Assembly (NCBI GenBank): GCA_038373885.1
Contig: JAWZYV010000729.1
Span: 186,001 to 250,000 of the forward strand
Origin: Cheiracanthium punctorium
Taxonomy: Eukaryota; Arthropoda; Arachnida; Araneae; Cheiracanthiidae
Direction of reading: 5' to 3'
Length of the DNA stretch: 64,000 nucleotides
Position 1 is the stretch's first letter; every line of letters begins with the position of its first letter. The position numbers were made by a program, and so were the translations under genes. Shown here one piece after another: positions 1-13,500 of the stretch. The notes beneath the pieces were generated by a model, which was given only the letters and a program-made list of their open reading frames with translations, had not been told where the DNA came from and searched no databases.

Positions 1-11
1 CTTCTAAATCA

Positions 12-403
12 ATGGAAATAAAAAAATCACTACATTTCACACCATACTCATCCTTGCTAGATGTAAGAACTCTTCCCCCATACCATCATCAACCCAAGAT
101 ATCAGAGCAGGAAGTAATTCGATTTGTAAGCCATATTGATCCACTTGATCTTCCATTTCATTTCTGTCAGAAGAAACATTTTACAACGATGAACGCGGGA
201 AAGCGAACTTTTAACGAACGATACATGCAGGTTTTGTTAACGTTATTTGAATACAGTTTGTGCAGGGACCATAGAAATAAAACGATCAATACGGGAAAAC
301 GATGAATGCGGGAACGATAGATCGGGGTTCCACTGTACTTCGTTTTACTTATTTAGTCCGCTAGTCATCTCTCTTTTTCTTTTTCTGCTCCTGCGTTTTG
401 ATG
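12..403. other. Left edge: intron or flank, no supported gene
   Basis: Short open frames on the + strand carry repeated wording (AACGCGGGAAAGCGAAC-type and ATGCGGGAACGATAG) but no known domain. Nothing ties them to the thioester gene. It is probably old repeat sequence. Confidence 0.4.
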
Positions 404-405
404 TA

Positions 406-1059
406 CAGGGTGACCCTAAAAAACTGTGTCGATATATGGACCTCTAGGGACCGGTCTGGTCAAGTAATCGAGATGAAATTTCACCGATGGTTATTCAGAG
501 GTATGTTCTTGAGATTTTGTGAACGGTAACAAAGCTTCGCGGTATTGATTACGGTTACAAAAATTTGAATTTCTGAATGGCAATATTCATTTGTTTTTCT
601 TCGCAAAATGATCAGCGTATGCTAAAACCATGAAGATTGTTGAAACAGTACGTGCACCATAAAAAATGGACGCCTTATCCACGCACTAAAACAGGTCTGT
701 GAACGGCCAATAAAAACACGATAGGGACACGGAAGAATTTCGCATATGACAGAGGCAGGACACCAATCACACAGCGACGTTCACCATATATTCAGCGTAG
801 AAATCCGTTATGCCCGCAACTGAACTTTCGATAACATTGCGTCATTATGTGAAAACTCTCGACTGAAGAACAACCATTCCCACCCTGTTCTTTTATTATT
901 TCTAAGCTGAATATCTGAACTGAGCATTTTGCGACGGAAAAAATGTGTTGTCGTGCGAAAATTTCGAGTTACTGTTCCCTATAACCGTGAGCGCCACTTT
1001 GTTGCTGCTTACGGAATTTTGAGTCCATATACTGGCAAAGTTTCTTTATGGCCACCCTG
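406..1059. mobile_element. Tc1/mariner-type element
   Basis: Inverted ends CAGGGTGACC and GGCCACCCTG are flanked by TA at 404-405 and 1060-1061. The length of 654 bp and lack of an open frame indicate an internally deleted mariner-like copy. Confidence 0.65.
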
Positions 1060-1621
1060 TATAGAGTTGTGTTCCAAAAATTAAATTTTCTATTCAATCA
1101 ATTAGGAACAGAGTTACCAACTGATCCGGAATGTAATTAACCACTTTTTGTTAGCAGTGTTTTTTTTTAAATATTTTTTTAGAAAGGGTAATCGGCCCGC
1201 AAGTTTAACTCCGAAATATTTGTATAATTTAAGCCAAAAATTGTTATTTAAGAAAAAGGAATTTGTTATATTCTGGAGCAGTTGGCAACTCTGATAGGAA
1301 TAACATTTTGGTAAACGTGCTCAAAAAGAATATAAATATTTCTTGTCAGTTGAATGAAATTAGTAGGGATCGACCGATAGTATCGGCGCCGATACCTCCT
1401 ATTTTTTTAGGTATCGGTATTGGTTCTTTCGATTCTAAAAGTATCAGGAAAGTATCGGTTTCTGTTGCTTTCATCCATTTTCACCGATACTTTTCAACCG
1501 ATACTTCGCTTTTCAAAAGAAAACCACGCAGGCGCAACAGCATTCTAGAATCTTTATTTTGTTAATGAGATGAGAGGCGTCTTTTCATTGGCACATTTGT
1601 TTGCGCGAGTGTTTTCGAACT

Positions 1622-1668
<47 letters not shown>

Positions 1669-1681
1669 AACCATCACTGAA

Positions 1682-1832
1682 TGGATGTCGTATCACCAAG
1701 TGTGGTCGAAATTATGAACGAAGAATCGTTAGATGACAGTTTAAAAGGACAATCGTTTATTCTTCTAAATTATTTTGATTTGGACCGCTAAATAGGCTAT
1801 CTGCAAGGATTGCAAAAAACAAATGTCGAGAG
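1682..1832 (+). pseudogene. hAT transposase N-terminal fragment (BED finger), broken
   Basis: An ATG-started frame reads to LNYFDLDR and stops at taa. In a shifted frame directly after comes AICKDCKKQMSR, followed by a GT donor. The N-YFD...C-x-x-C pattern is that of BED fingers in hAT transposases. A small indel and stop separate the two halves, so it is not functional. Confidence 0.65.
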
Positions 1833-1923
1833 GTAGGCTACAATTTTACTTCAGTTTTATAAACGTTTATTTTCTCGCTGTGTGGACTCGTAAAAGAGTT
1901 CATTCATGTATATATATATATAT

Positions 1924-2089
1924 CAGGGGCGTAGCCAGAAATTTTTCCGGGGGGGGGTTACGACTACTGCAACTCACATATATGCATACATGTGTGTGAC
2001 GAGGGAGAGAAGAACATACATTTTGTATGGCAAAAAATTCCTCATGGGGGGTTATGACCCCCTAACCCCACCCCTTGGCTACGCCCCTG
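1924..2089. mobile_element. MITE with CAGGGGCGTAGCC ends
   Basis: Inverted ends CAGGGGCGTAGCCAG and TGGCTACGCCCCTG lie in a TA-rich target, with TATATA on both sides. The interior has poly-G near the left end and poly-C near the right. Related to 40511-42518. Confidence 0.7.
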
Positions 2090-2106
2090 ATATATATACA
2101 CACACA

Positions 2107-3056
2107 ATTGAATCTCCCTATAACGAACTCGCTCGGTTCCAGTTAAAAAAATTCTCTTTCGTTATACAGAGATAAGAGATTTTTGCAGTTATTTCAGCAA
2201 ATATTACAAACTTTTTAGTTAATTCGAAGTTTAAAAGTATTAAATTATGACTTTCAGTTAAAAATAAGTTGGTATTTATTATAAATTTGTTAAACTTATA
2301 GTTTCTTGCTTTTCATTGTATGAATGAAATGTTCAAAAGTAAAGACAATCCACGAATTTAGAGAATGAAATTTGTAATGCACTTACGTTTATTTTACTCC
2401 AAAATTACGTTATTTTACATTGTTTTGTATTCTGTGATTTTAAATTTTCATAAAAATATTCACATTTTAAAAGTGCGCTGAAATAGAGTGAGGCACATTC
2501 TTCCATTTGTAAACCTCTTTTTAATGGTTTTGAAAGTTTGAAGCTTTTCAGTATGATGTGGTTTTGGTCGTGAAGCGCGGCGCCATATTATTATCTGGGC
2601 AAATCGAGACTTTGCCCATGGCCCCCGACTTGAAAGGGCCCCCAATTTTAAATGTTTTTCTGAAATATTTTTTTAATATCAAACTTTTATGAAAAATATA
2701 ACAAATTTCATAGATGTGGGCCCCCAAATTCATCAATGTCCGGTGCCCCTGTTAGTCATAAAAGGACGCTGGTGAAGTGTCTTCATTATCGGAGTCAGTT
2801 TCACTTTCCTGGCTTCCATTTTTATCCTTTGTTACTCTTCCACTAAGTGGTCTGTCCAAAAATTAAAATTTTCTTCAAAACTAAGGAAAAAAAATCAAAT
2901 GTAAATCTGAAATATTCGCTATGGGAAGATAAGCTTTTCGTTATATGGAGAATGTTTATATTGTTATTTAAGCCTTAAAGTTATCGTTTCCATGAAAAAT
3001 TTCGTTAAAGTGAGAAACTCGTTGTAAGAAGACTTCGTTATAGGAAGATTCTACTG
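2107..3056. mobile_element. Possible Tc1-like element with CTATAACGA ends
   Basis: The left TTGAATCTCCCTATAACGAA and right TTCGTTATAGGAAGATTCTA are inverted copies, and similar CGTTATA words recur inside the right part. The left terminal bases are lost. It lies within the hAT element at 1364-6038. Confidence 0.4.
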
Positions 3057-3268
3057 TATTTATAGGCTTTTGATATCGTTGGAGAAAGTCTATCTTTCTT
3101 GATATAGATTTCACGCTTAAGAGACATGTTTTAAATTTTTATTTAAAAAAATTACCGTAAGGACATCTGATTCTGCTTGGGTATGATATAGATATCGAAA
3201 TTGATGGGGGAGACGGTCCTTGACATCGTTTGATATTTCAGGGGATGACGACTTTTAAAGTGTTAAAG

Positions 3269-3485
3269 CAGGTATGGGCAACCTTTGAAAAGTTGTGGGC
3301 CAAACTTGGGATGTTAGCGAAGTCGCGGGCCAAACTTCCGGATTTTAGCGAAGTGGCGGGCCGTATAATTGGGATTTATATGGGATATTGAATGGTTTAT
3401 ACGGAGTTTTCAAATGTTCCGCGGACCGGATCAAAAGCCGTGGCGGGCCAAATCCACGATGCCGGCCGGCGGTTGCCCATATGTG
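3269..3485. mobile_element. hAT MITE (GGGCAACC ends)
   Basis: Ends CAGGTATGGGCAACC and GGTTGCCCATATGTG are flanked by the exact 8-bp duplication TGTTAAAG at 3261-3268 and 3486-3493. The interior repeats GCGGGCCAAACTT. Confidence 0.85.
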
Positions 3486-3750
3486 TGTTAAAGTGTAATA
3501 TTTCAGCCTTCGAAATACGTATGAGTAATTTGTTTCTATTTAGCTTATAGTACTTCAGATACAGGCATTTTAATATTAGTCAGCCGGAAATATTTGAAAC
3601 CGAAAGTAGCATTCTGCTATCGGAAGTGAATCTTATTTCTGCGCTTGCAAACGGGGATAGGGTCTGAACCGAATGACGTTTGCAGGACATCCCCCTACCC
3701 ATAATGTCCCCCTGCAAACGTAAAAAAGCCGCCCCTTTTGTGCTCTAGAT

Positions 3751-3991
3751 CAGTGGTTCCCAAATTATTGGCCGCGACCCAATGTTTGGTCACGAGAGCA
3801 ATTTCGGTGGGTCGGAAAAGGTGGGAAAAATTAAACTTTAGTATTTTATATATCTAGTAATACTATTTTATATAGCTTATATTGTTTATCGTTATGTAGT
3901 AGTGGGTCGCAAAAAAAAAAAAAAAAAAAAAAAAAAAGAATCTAGTTGAAGATTTTTTGAAGAGAAGGACAAAAAAGTTTGGGAACCACTG
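3751..3991. mobile_element. hAT MITE (CAGTGGTTCCCAA ends)
   Basis: Ends CAGTGGTTCCCAAA and TTTGGGAACCACTG are flanked by the exact duplication CTCTAGAT at 3743-3750 and 3992-3999. An internal A-run lies at 3909-3937. Same terminal family as the large element at 43305. Confidence 0.88.
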
Positions 3992-6046
3992 CTCTAGATC
4001 AAGATTTTCTCAATTTGAGTTCGAAATGGCCCCCCTTTCGACGATGCCACCCAGACCTTGCTTATCGGAAGTGAATCTTACTCTACCCCTGCTCAGAGCT
4101 TAGAATTGAAACAGATAAAATTTGTACATATCAATCACAGAAAAACATGTTAACAATGATTATAAAAGCAAAAACACTGAAGAGCAATTTCATTAAATAT
4201 GGATACTTTAAGTAACAACTTTTTTTAAGACTTGAAAATTGAATTTAGTTTATCGTTTTCGGATTTTTCTTTAACCTTCGTTTAATCTCTTTATTTTTAA
4301 GCATCTTTTATTTAGATCCTCCAAGGCGTAGCTTGAAAACTAACAAAAATATTTTTCTTGATATTGAAGCTGCTTCAATGACAAAATTAATTATACTAAA
4401 ATTATAAACGAAACCTATATGTAAAAACAATTTATTCCTTCTTTGTGTCGCAAAGAAGTTAACTTTTTGGCAGTGACTTGAAAACTGGCGACTCCCGTGA
4501 ACTTTAATTATGTTGGTCCAGAAGTTAAATGATTCATTTTTAAAACATTACACACTATCAAAAGTACGAATTATCAAACATTTAATGATTTTATTATCTA
4601 TCAGATTAACGAGAGAACGTAGGATTTGTGTATAATTCTGTTTTGAGAAGTGTAATAACTATCAATATCTAATAATTATTTATATTGTTAATTTAAAAAA
4701 TTGAAGCTGTATTAGTATCATTAGTAATACTAATTATTATTTAGTTTATTTCAAATTTTGGGGTAAAAAACATATTTCTTGTGAATAGTATTTGTTTTAT
4801 ATATAAGGGAAACACAGGAATAATCGGTGTGTACCTGTTCTTCGTACGGAAAAGATCAAATACATGGATTATCCGGATTAATTGTGACTTAACCCTGTCC
4901 GGAGAATCAAAATATTCGGATTTTCCAAAAGAACTTAAAAATGATCATATGAGTTCATACTAAAAAGAAATCTTGCTAAAACATTTAATAATTCACTTAG
5001 TGATTAAGTAATTGGAGCAGATAAATAAAACCATTAATTAATGTGAACTTATTATGCATTTTAAGGGAAGAATTTACATACGTATTTAATGAACAATATG
5101 TAAATACATATGTATACTTACATAATACTGTACAGTTTATACATTATCACAATTTAATGCAGTTTAAGTAATCTAAAAAGTATTTTCATATGTGAAAGAA
5201 TTATAATTAAGGAAAATCTATATAAAACTTGCCAGCTTTGAAGTTGAATAAACTTCATGTGTTTACTTTTGTAAACACAAAATCGGGGCATGACCAAAAA
5301 ACAGACACATATTGTAAGAGCAAGCAGGAAGCTGTTTTGGGTCTAATATGGAAACCTTTTATCTGGCTCATAGCCACAAACAGGCGACGGCGACAAAATA
5401 GAGGTTCAGAAAAATTGATTTAAATATTTGCCCCAGTCGGCACTGGAAATGGATTCTCTAATTAATATATCCCTTTAACTCACCGTGTTTGTGTTCTGTC
5501 AAGCCTACATGAGGGGCATCTACCTATAAGGGGGGGGGCTTGGGCGGAGGACTTTTTAAGGGAGTCTAACGCATACTCACGTAACATCTGGAGAAAATCG
5601 CCCAAAACTCTAGACCACTACATCGACAGACACGCGATGAGAAAGAATTCCGAATCTGCACACTAAGACGCTTCCCAGAGCTCAACTTTTTATAAATTCG
5701 CCCATTCGTCGGCATGATTGAATAGAAAAGAAAGACTAGAACTACTGTAAATTCACATTTCAATGTATCCACGGCTTTTTTATTAATGCTTTCTACTGGG
5801 ATCAAATTTCATCATTCTGTTATTCATTTTAACGAGAACTACACTCTCGTACAAAAACTGCCCAACAGATGTAGGTTTAAATGACATTAAATTATGTAAA
5901 GTATCGGTATCGGTTAAGTATCGGTATCGGCCGATACTATAACTTAAAAGTATCGGTATCGGCTATTTCTGAAAATGAATTTATAGGTAAAGTATCGGTA
6001 TCGGTCATCGGCGAAAATGTGGTATCGGTCGATCCCTAGAAATTAG

Positions 6047-7428
6047 CAAAAGACAAATAGTGCTAACTATCATTAAAATTTTAGTCACTTCTAAAATCAC
6101 ATGAACTTCCGAAGGAATCCTTAATCAAATCAATGGAATATTCTCTTTGATACATACTGCTAATCCTTATGCTTTTACCTAGGCTAAAATCATTGCTGTA
6201 CGCAGTAAATAAATAAGATTTACGCTGTTTCGCTCATGAATTAGATTAGATAACAGTTTACTGATTGATGTTGCTCGTCACGTTTTTCTAGTGCATTGCA
6301 CTTCTACATTTTTTAAGTGCTGTGGTAATGTTACCGTCATCCCAAGACATTAATGTACACATCGCCTAGCTAAAAGTGTGGAATCAAAAGTTTTCCGCAC
6401 TTTACCGGCATAATATGCAAATCAAAGACTTTTCTCTCCTGAAACCTCAAAAGTCTGTTTTCCTAGAGTGATAATAGTGTTGTAAGTAATCATAATTTTA
6501 TCATATATTTTTGCAAATTCATTTCTTAGTTGTAATAATAATTTAAATATTTTGGTTCTCTGTTTTATATTATTTCAATTCATAAATTCTATCAACTAAT
6601 TTGTTGATTGTTTGATTTTTTACATATTCACTCATTCTTTAGCGATCAAAAAATAAATAAATAACATAATGTCAATTTCCTTTATTGTATTAATTTGTTT
6701 TAAAGATTTTTTTTAATGTTATAAACAGCGAAGATTTTTTCTCACTTTAACGAGTGCCTATTGGGTAACGTGTAGATTATCTAGGTAATTTGTAGATTAA
6801 CAAAAGTACTCAAAGAGGAATTGGTGTTAAAAGATGAGATAAATAATACTTTTTTATATAATGAGTTTTTTATATATTGAGTATAATATGTTAATAACAC
6901 ACATAAAAAGATACTTATCAAACTGGAAAGTCAACACATAGTGTCGCAGAATAGTTGACTGCTGAAGAAGGCTGAAATTTTTTTCTGCCAAAACGATTAG
7001 TTCAGTTTAATAAGTATCTTTTTATGTGTGCTATTATGCAAAGTTTTATTTATCTAATTTACAGATTATCTAGGTAATTTGAGAAACGAAACAATTTTCC
7101 GCACTTTAACGAATCAGTCTAGTTAATTTGCAAATTAGCTAGATAATCTGCAGAATAACTGTGATTCCAACACTTTAGAGATAACAATAACATAAACCGA
7201 AAATGGGGAAATACATGATTGTTTTCTCAGACATTAAGATAGTGCGAGGCACCACACTCCACCAGTCAATTGTCTATACGTAGTGATTGTAATTAAGACC
7301 CTAATTTGATTTGAAAAATAATGTATTGTATAAGGTAAATAGAATTTTATATCCTGTTTTGTGCATGCTGAATTCTAGAAGAGTCTTTAAAAATATTAAT
7401 AAAGTGTTTTATTGTATGAATTCTCTAG
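6047..7428. other. Intron sequence with one hairpin
   Basis: AT-rich, with no gene. A roughly 30-bp inverted repeat (AACACACATAAAAAGATACT near 6896 and its complement near 7010-7032) may be a small MITE. Words TCTAGGTAATTTG recur at 6780 and 7068. Confidence 0.5.
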
Positions 7429-7531
7429 GATGCTGGAATGGTTGTTATAACAGATTTGAATATGAAAAGCTACACCTGTCAAAATCCTTGGATTCGATAT
7501 AATCACATGGCTGTTCCAATAATGGCTCCAG
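7429..7531 (+). CDS. CPAMD8: Exon: end of MG6 / pre-bait region
   Basis: The acceptor ttctctag precedes a phase-0 start, and the exon ends phase 1 at cca g|gt. It encodes DAGMVVITDLNMKSYTC and 17 more residues. The AGxVVxTD pattern is the conserved end of the macroglobulin ring just before the linker to the FPETW segment in A2M-family proteins. The open frame that overlaps it in another phase is a shadow. The donor (gttgaa) is weak, so the 3' border is less sure than the reading frame. This is the most 5' exon I can recognise; the preceding exon lies left of the window or is unrecognised. Confidence 0.72.
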
Positions 7532-10500
7532 GTTGAAAAGTTTTATTTCATTCTACTTTTGTCTGTCAAATCTTTTAAATGTTTAAAATATACATAATTG
7601 ATTATTTATGTTTTTTAATGAACAAAAACATTATTGATAAATTAATTCATTGTAAAAGCACAAATCAGAATAACAAATGTGAATTATCATAAATGCATTG
7701 ATTATAAATCACCTTCTAGCACAGGCTGTCTTATTAGTGCAGGATGAAATAAAATCCTAACACAAGTTATATTTTTATTCTGTTTCAAATCAATTTTAGT
7801 GTTCTCTATCAAAATAAATAGTTTTAAAAAATTATATTTTCAGTTTATAAGTCTACATTTGAAAAGAGTAAAGTTTTCATTATTTATAGATATAGATATA
7901 GAGTATAGATTAATAAGATAGTTATTAATGAAAAAGCACATAAAAATTGAATCGTATAATGTTATGCAGAAACTTTAGGCAGTATCTGCTTAAATATATT
8001 TTCTTTTTTGTTTTTAGAGAAATATATTAAGTCCGCAAGTTAACGACTAAGCTTTTGTTGTGGTGTGTACGTGCTTGTTTTCTCGTTTTCTTGTTTGTTT
8101 GTTCAATTACAGTTTACTTTTTAGTTCGATTTTATGGATTAATTATGAAAGATTAGACTAATTTTTAATTCTGTTTTCAAAAACTCATGAGTGGTCATCT
8201 GTTAGAGAGGGAAAAGGGAGAGAAAGAGAAATGAAGGGGGGGGGGGGAGAGAGCCTGAGTGATATTTAGTTTTCTAATTGTCGCACTAAGCTGATATGTT
8301 GATTTATTGCTTCCTATCGTTTTACATTAATTTTAAATTTTGAGGCATCGTCTACATATTTACTTTTGATTTTGATTAATTCTTTTTCATAACATACAAA
8401 TGTATACAGGGTATCTAGAAAATAACTCCCTGATTTCAAAATTGAAAATGTATGTGCTATATATTTAAAAAAAATCTTTGACGAGGTGGGTTAGAAACCA
8501 CAAACGCACCGATGCGGACTACAGTTCTAATAAATATCTCTGCACGTCAAAACCATTCGACGATCATCACATATAAGCATAAACTCATTCTCTGCAAGCA
8601 GTCACAACACGACCTTTCCATAATGTCCACCGTTCGACATGCAAAGGTGGCGTAAACGAATAATGAAATTTGCGATGGCAGTTCCGTGATGACCGAAAGG
8701 AAATGGATTAACGCCACACAAAACGGACGAATCAAGCTCGTCCACGGAGTTGGGGTGCTTCCTGTAGGTAATATATTTTTGGCTATGCTTCAATACACAA
8801 CCTACCTTCGTTTATGGCTCCAAAATTGGCCTTTTTCTGGTAATGCGAATGAATTCTGTGCTACATTCTGTTTTTAATCTTTTTCACAACGTTTTCTTAA
8901 CAAACTCTTTTCTGTTGTTACTTTTCAGTTTTTCGACTATTTTTATCGTTAAAATGAAACGAGGGTGGTTGAGGGTTGCAGAACCTCCCTCACTTAAAAA
9001 TCAATTGTTAGTATTTTTGAAATTTATGCTGTTTAGGTTCATAACCCTAAACTTTTGTAACAAATATTCAAATTTTATTAGTGTATCCGGTTAGAAAACG
9101 CGAATTCGCGGCCATCAATTCTTAGTTAATTTTCTTGGAATTAAAATGTTGTTTAGATTCTTAACCCTCAGTTATTTTAACAAATATTCAAATTTTATTA
9201 GTGTCTCCTGTTGGAAAACACGTTTAGAAACGCGATTTCGGAGCTACTTTGTTTCCATGGCACCGTCAAAAATGGCATTTTTGCACCAAAAATCAAAATA
9301 GGATACATATTGAAGGTGCTCCATGTATTTCAATGTATCGCTACAGAACGTAATCGCAGGGAGTCAGGTGGGGAAAAAATGGAGGCCAGCCTGCGATCAC
9401 AGCGCTATCTGTTAGCGGCTTTTGTAACTATTTTTTCGAAACTTCTGAATAAAATTCTTACATCTTACATAATAAACATACCGGTTATTATTAAGATGAA
9501 AGTTATTTGGTTCACAATTCAATCGATATCTCTCTTTTTTTCTCTTTTTTAAAAAATAGATTTTTTACATTGAAATGAAAGTGTTATTTGCTGGGCACCT
9601 GGTGTATGTACCTCGATGCGACCCTCCCGAATAAAACATGCTGGCATCCTTGACTATTCGTTACGTAGTACTGAATGCATAAATGAGATTATGTTAGATA
9701 AGAGTTTAATAATCGAAATAATTGATCTTTCTCAAAATTGGTAATTGTTATTTAAAATTGTAACCCCCCAAAAAAGTGTTATAAATGTATGCTCAGATTT
9801 GTTACAAAAGTACAATATTGTGAACTATTGCAAGTTAGCTGTTTTCATATTCTGTTGATTTCACGTGTATTATCAATTGTAATTTAAAATCTGTGATTTC
9901 TGTAAAAATGAATAGAAGCCGCTTCTCTGCTGGACCCGGGCCTGGGCTGGGGTTCAGCAGGACAGTAGGACACTTCAGGAACTGTAACAGGTCCTACTGT
10001 GTTGCCTTTAAACCAAATAGGTATGCCATTCCTGAAGGTAGTATTCTATAGTATTCTTGTTCTTTCTTTTTTCCAACTCAGAGCTAATGATGAATATCAA
10101 GTTCAGAAAGGGTGGCCGATCAGGGATTTCCAGGAGGATTGATAACGATGGCTCGGATTACGAGCCAAGCGTGCCAGTGCATGAGGAAAAGAAGGAACCG
10201 ACAGAAGAAATACGATCCTATTTTCCGGAAACATGGTTGTGGGAGCTACACCCTGTGGAGTAAGTTTGTTTACAGTTTCACTCGGCGATAGTTATTACTG
10301 TACTCGGGCGCTGCTGTCAAGGCGTGAACATACTCATTATCTAAAACACAATAGGTTATAATTAGTAGCGGATCCAGAAATTTTTTTGGGAAGGGCTAAA
10401 TTTTGAAAAAAAGCTTATTTCACCCAAACAAAATGTACAATAAAGCAAAATTTTAGTCTAAAGTAATGTAAAATTTTTTGGGAGGGGCTAAGTTATAAAA

Positions 10501-13500
10501 AAAGATCCTTTTATCTATGTATAATAAAGCAGAATGCTACCCTTTAGCAATCTCTTTGGGGAGGGGTTGAATCCCCCAGCCCCTCCCCTGGATCCGCTAC
10601 TGGTTATGAAAAAATTAAGACCCCCCCCCTCTCTCAACACAGTTCTTTTTTTCTGACACTACACGACTTTGCCTCCTCAAGGGAGATGGAAATGTTGCCA
10701 CCCATGTGAAAGAAATAAAATGCAAAGTAGCAAGAATAACATGGGGGAAAAAATCAGAACACCAGTAATTTAATGTCATTGATTAATAGTAAGGATAGGT
10801 ATCGTCTACGGGGCTGAAACTCTCAAAACGGTTCCAATTTTTCCAACACTTAAGTTCGCTGTCTGTGCTTGGAAGATAGTGCATATGCAAATGTGCATTG
10901 CAAACTGTATTTTGCAATCTTTTGGGAATTCAGTCGATACTGTGACTCGCGAACTCCTAGATTCCAGTTTGTTGGGAATAATCCCTCAGATGACACTTTT
11001 TTTGCTGGGAGTTTTTAACTATCCGTGTACATATAAAAAAAATCTTCTGACAGTAAAATAATTCTAATAGTTCTTAATGAAAACTGCACACAGTACATTT
11101 CAATCTTCATCCACTTAATTAATTTCCCATTTCATTTTTAACATTTCAGTTACCGTAGTAATATAATCCATTTTTGCCACTTAAGTTGTTAAATTCTACG
11201 ATCCCACAAAAACTGAAGTCAATTATAAGGAGAGGGGATTCCCAACAAATCAGAATAACAATGCGGAAGGCTTTTATATGTATTTTGCATTGTTTGAGAG
11301 TGAGTTTATTCTTCCCAATATCTACAGAGTTCCGCAAATTCTGTAGTTCTGAACCTATGAGAATACTCCCCCATATCATTATGATTGGTCTAGCAATGGA
11401 AATGGACAAACTTTTAACTGCTCACGCGTAATCTGGTATTGAATCAAATTAATATTATTGAGCGTTTAATTTATGGAAACGTCTTTTATTTTTATTTATT
11501 TTATCTTTTAATTTTTTTTTCCAGCTCAACTGGTGAAACAGCGATAAAACGCCAACTTCCTCACACCATTACTGAGTGGGTTGGTGGTGCCGTGTGTGTT
11601 AATCCAAAAACAGGTCTGGGTATCTTCGACAGCAGCAGCATAACTACCTTTCAGCCCTTTTTCATAGACTTTCAGCTTCCGTATTCAGTAATCAGAGGGG
11701 AGTCCCTTGTTTTAGTGGTGACAGTATTCAATTACCTGTCAGAATGTTTACCGGTAAGCGCAAAGAAATTTATTTACGTTTTCATTGATTCATATGATGC
11801 ATTTGCGTATATTTTATTTTACAGATAATATTCAAAACCCAAGATAATATTGATCTACGGCTAATCTTGTACATAAGGGGGAAGAGTTCAACCCCAACCT
11901 CCCCCCATAAAGGAAAAAAATCCTTATGCACTTATATTTTAAAATAATGATAACACCTATTAACATTAAAATTACGTCTAAAAAAAGCATGCATATATAT
12001 ATAAGTATGCATACTCCACTGTCTGTAAGCATGTTTCCCAGCCTGTGGGTCAGTATGTAAAGCGATACCGAATTAATTATGCATTTCATATTTTAAAAAT
12101 CTGGAGTGACTCCACTCGACTTTCCGAACACTTACGATTAAGATCATTACCAAAGCATTTAAATAAACGCTAGCGCACAAGAATTTTTCCCCATATGCCA
12201 TAATGTAAAATAATAATGTGTTTGTCGTAGACCTGTAGGGAAACTATAGGTCCTATACACATCAAAACCAATACCGGTCTTACGATGGTGGTTTATAACA
12301 TATATACCCAATTTGAGCTCAATCGAATGTACCGTCTAAACGCTAACGCACTTTCAAGAATTTCCCCCATAGGCCATAATGTAAAAGAAATTTTTGTCGT
12401 AGCCCTGTAGAAAAATTATAGGTCCTATAAGCACGAAAATTAATACCGGTCTTGCGAGGGTGATATACCCAATTTGAGCTCAATCGAATGCCCCGTTTAG
12501 GAACTATCGTGTTCACACACGCACACACACACACATACATATATACATCTCGCAAAAATAGCATAAATGAATTCAGAAGTCCTCAAAACGTGCAAATACA
12601 GCAAACTCTCGAACTCGAATTTTTTCATGATTACAATTCTTTCCTTACATGGTACATGTTCGGAAAGTAAAAATTACAGCATCAAGGAAAAAAGTTAACA
12701 TATTATTAGGATTAGAAGTGAGTTATATGTCTTTGAAAACCAAACTTCTCCTGTAAAGAAAAATGTTCTTTTCTTTTTCCTGGGTTCGGAATTTGTCATT
12801 CCGCACACTCTTTAAGAAAACTTTTCAGAATGCCCAAATTTGTCTGAGGAAGTCGTATAAAAATTCAAACAGTTCAACTGTTTGAAAATTAATGGGAGGA
12901 CTATTTCTTAAACATAGTCTCATTTCCTACCTTATTTTAAACATTTTTACTTTCCGAACATGTACCATGCAAGGAAGGTATTGTAATCATGAAAAAATCC
13001 GACTTCGAAATTTTGATGTATTTACACGTTTTGATGTCTTCTGAATTCATTTATGCTGTTTTTACGAGATGTATGTATGTGTGTGTGTGTGTATGTGTGT
13101 ATGTGAGTGAACACGATAGCTCTTAAACGGATCATTCGATTGATCTCAAATTGGACATATATGTTATAAACCACCGTCGCAAGACCGGTATTGATTTTGG
13201 TGTATATAGGACTTATAGTTTATCTACAGGGCTACGACAAAGATTTCTTTTACATTATGGCCTACGGGGGGAAATTCTTGAAAGTGCGCTAGCGTTTAAA
13301 CGGTACATTCGATTGAGCTCAAATTCGGTATATTTGTTATAAACCACTCTCGTAAGACCAGTATTGATTTTGATCTGTATAGAACGTATAGTTTTTCTAC
13401 AGGGCTACGACAAACATTTCTTTTACAGCATAGCATATGGGGTGCGCTAGCGTTTAAATGGTGCATTCGATTGAGTTTCAATTTGGTATATATGTTTGAA

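Larger units (their letters stand above)
1364..6038. mobile_element. 4.7-kb hAT transposon with nested insertions
   Basis: Perfect inverted ends TAGGGATCGACCGATA are flanked by the exact 8-bp duplication GAAATTAG at 1356-1363 and 6039-6046. Subterminal regions carry repeated GTATCGG motifs on both sides. Inside the left end is a decayed transposase start with a BED-type zinc finger (see 1682-1832). At least four other elements sit within it. The TSD length, terminal motif and BED finger agree on the hAT superfamily. Confidence 0.9.

Noticed and set aside
12..447. Overlapping open frames at the left edge as a gene or upstream exon
   Set aside because: No domain, no fitting splice phase to the 7429 exon, and repeated wording typical of old repeats.
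1263..1565. 100-codon frame as a gene
   Set aside because: It runs across the left end of the hAT element and is made of its subterminal GTATCGG repeats.
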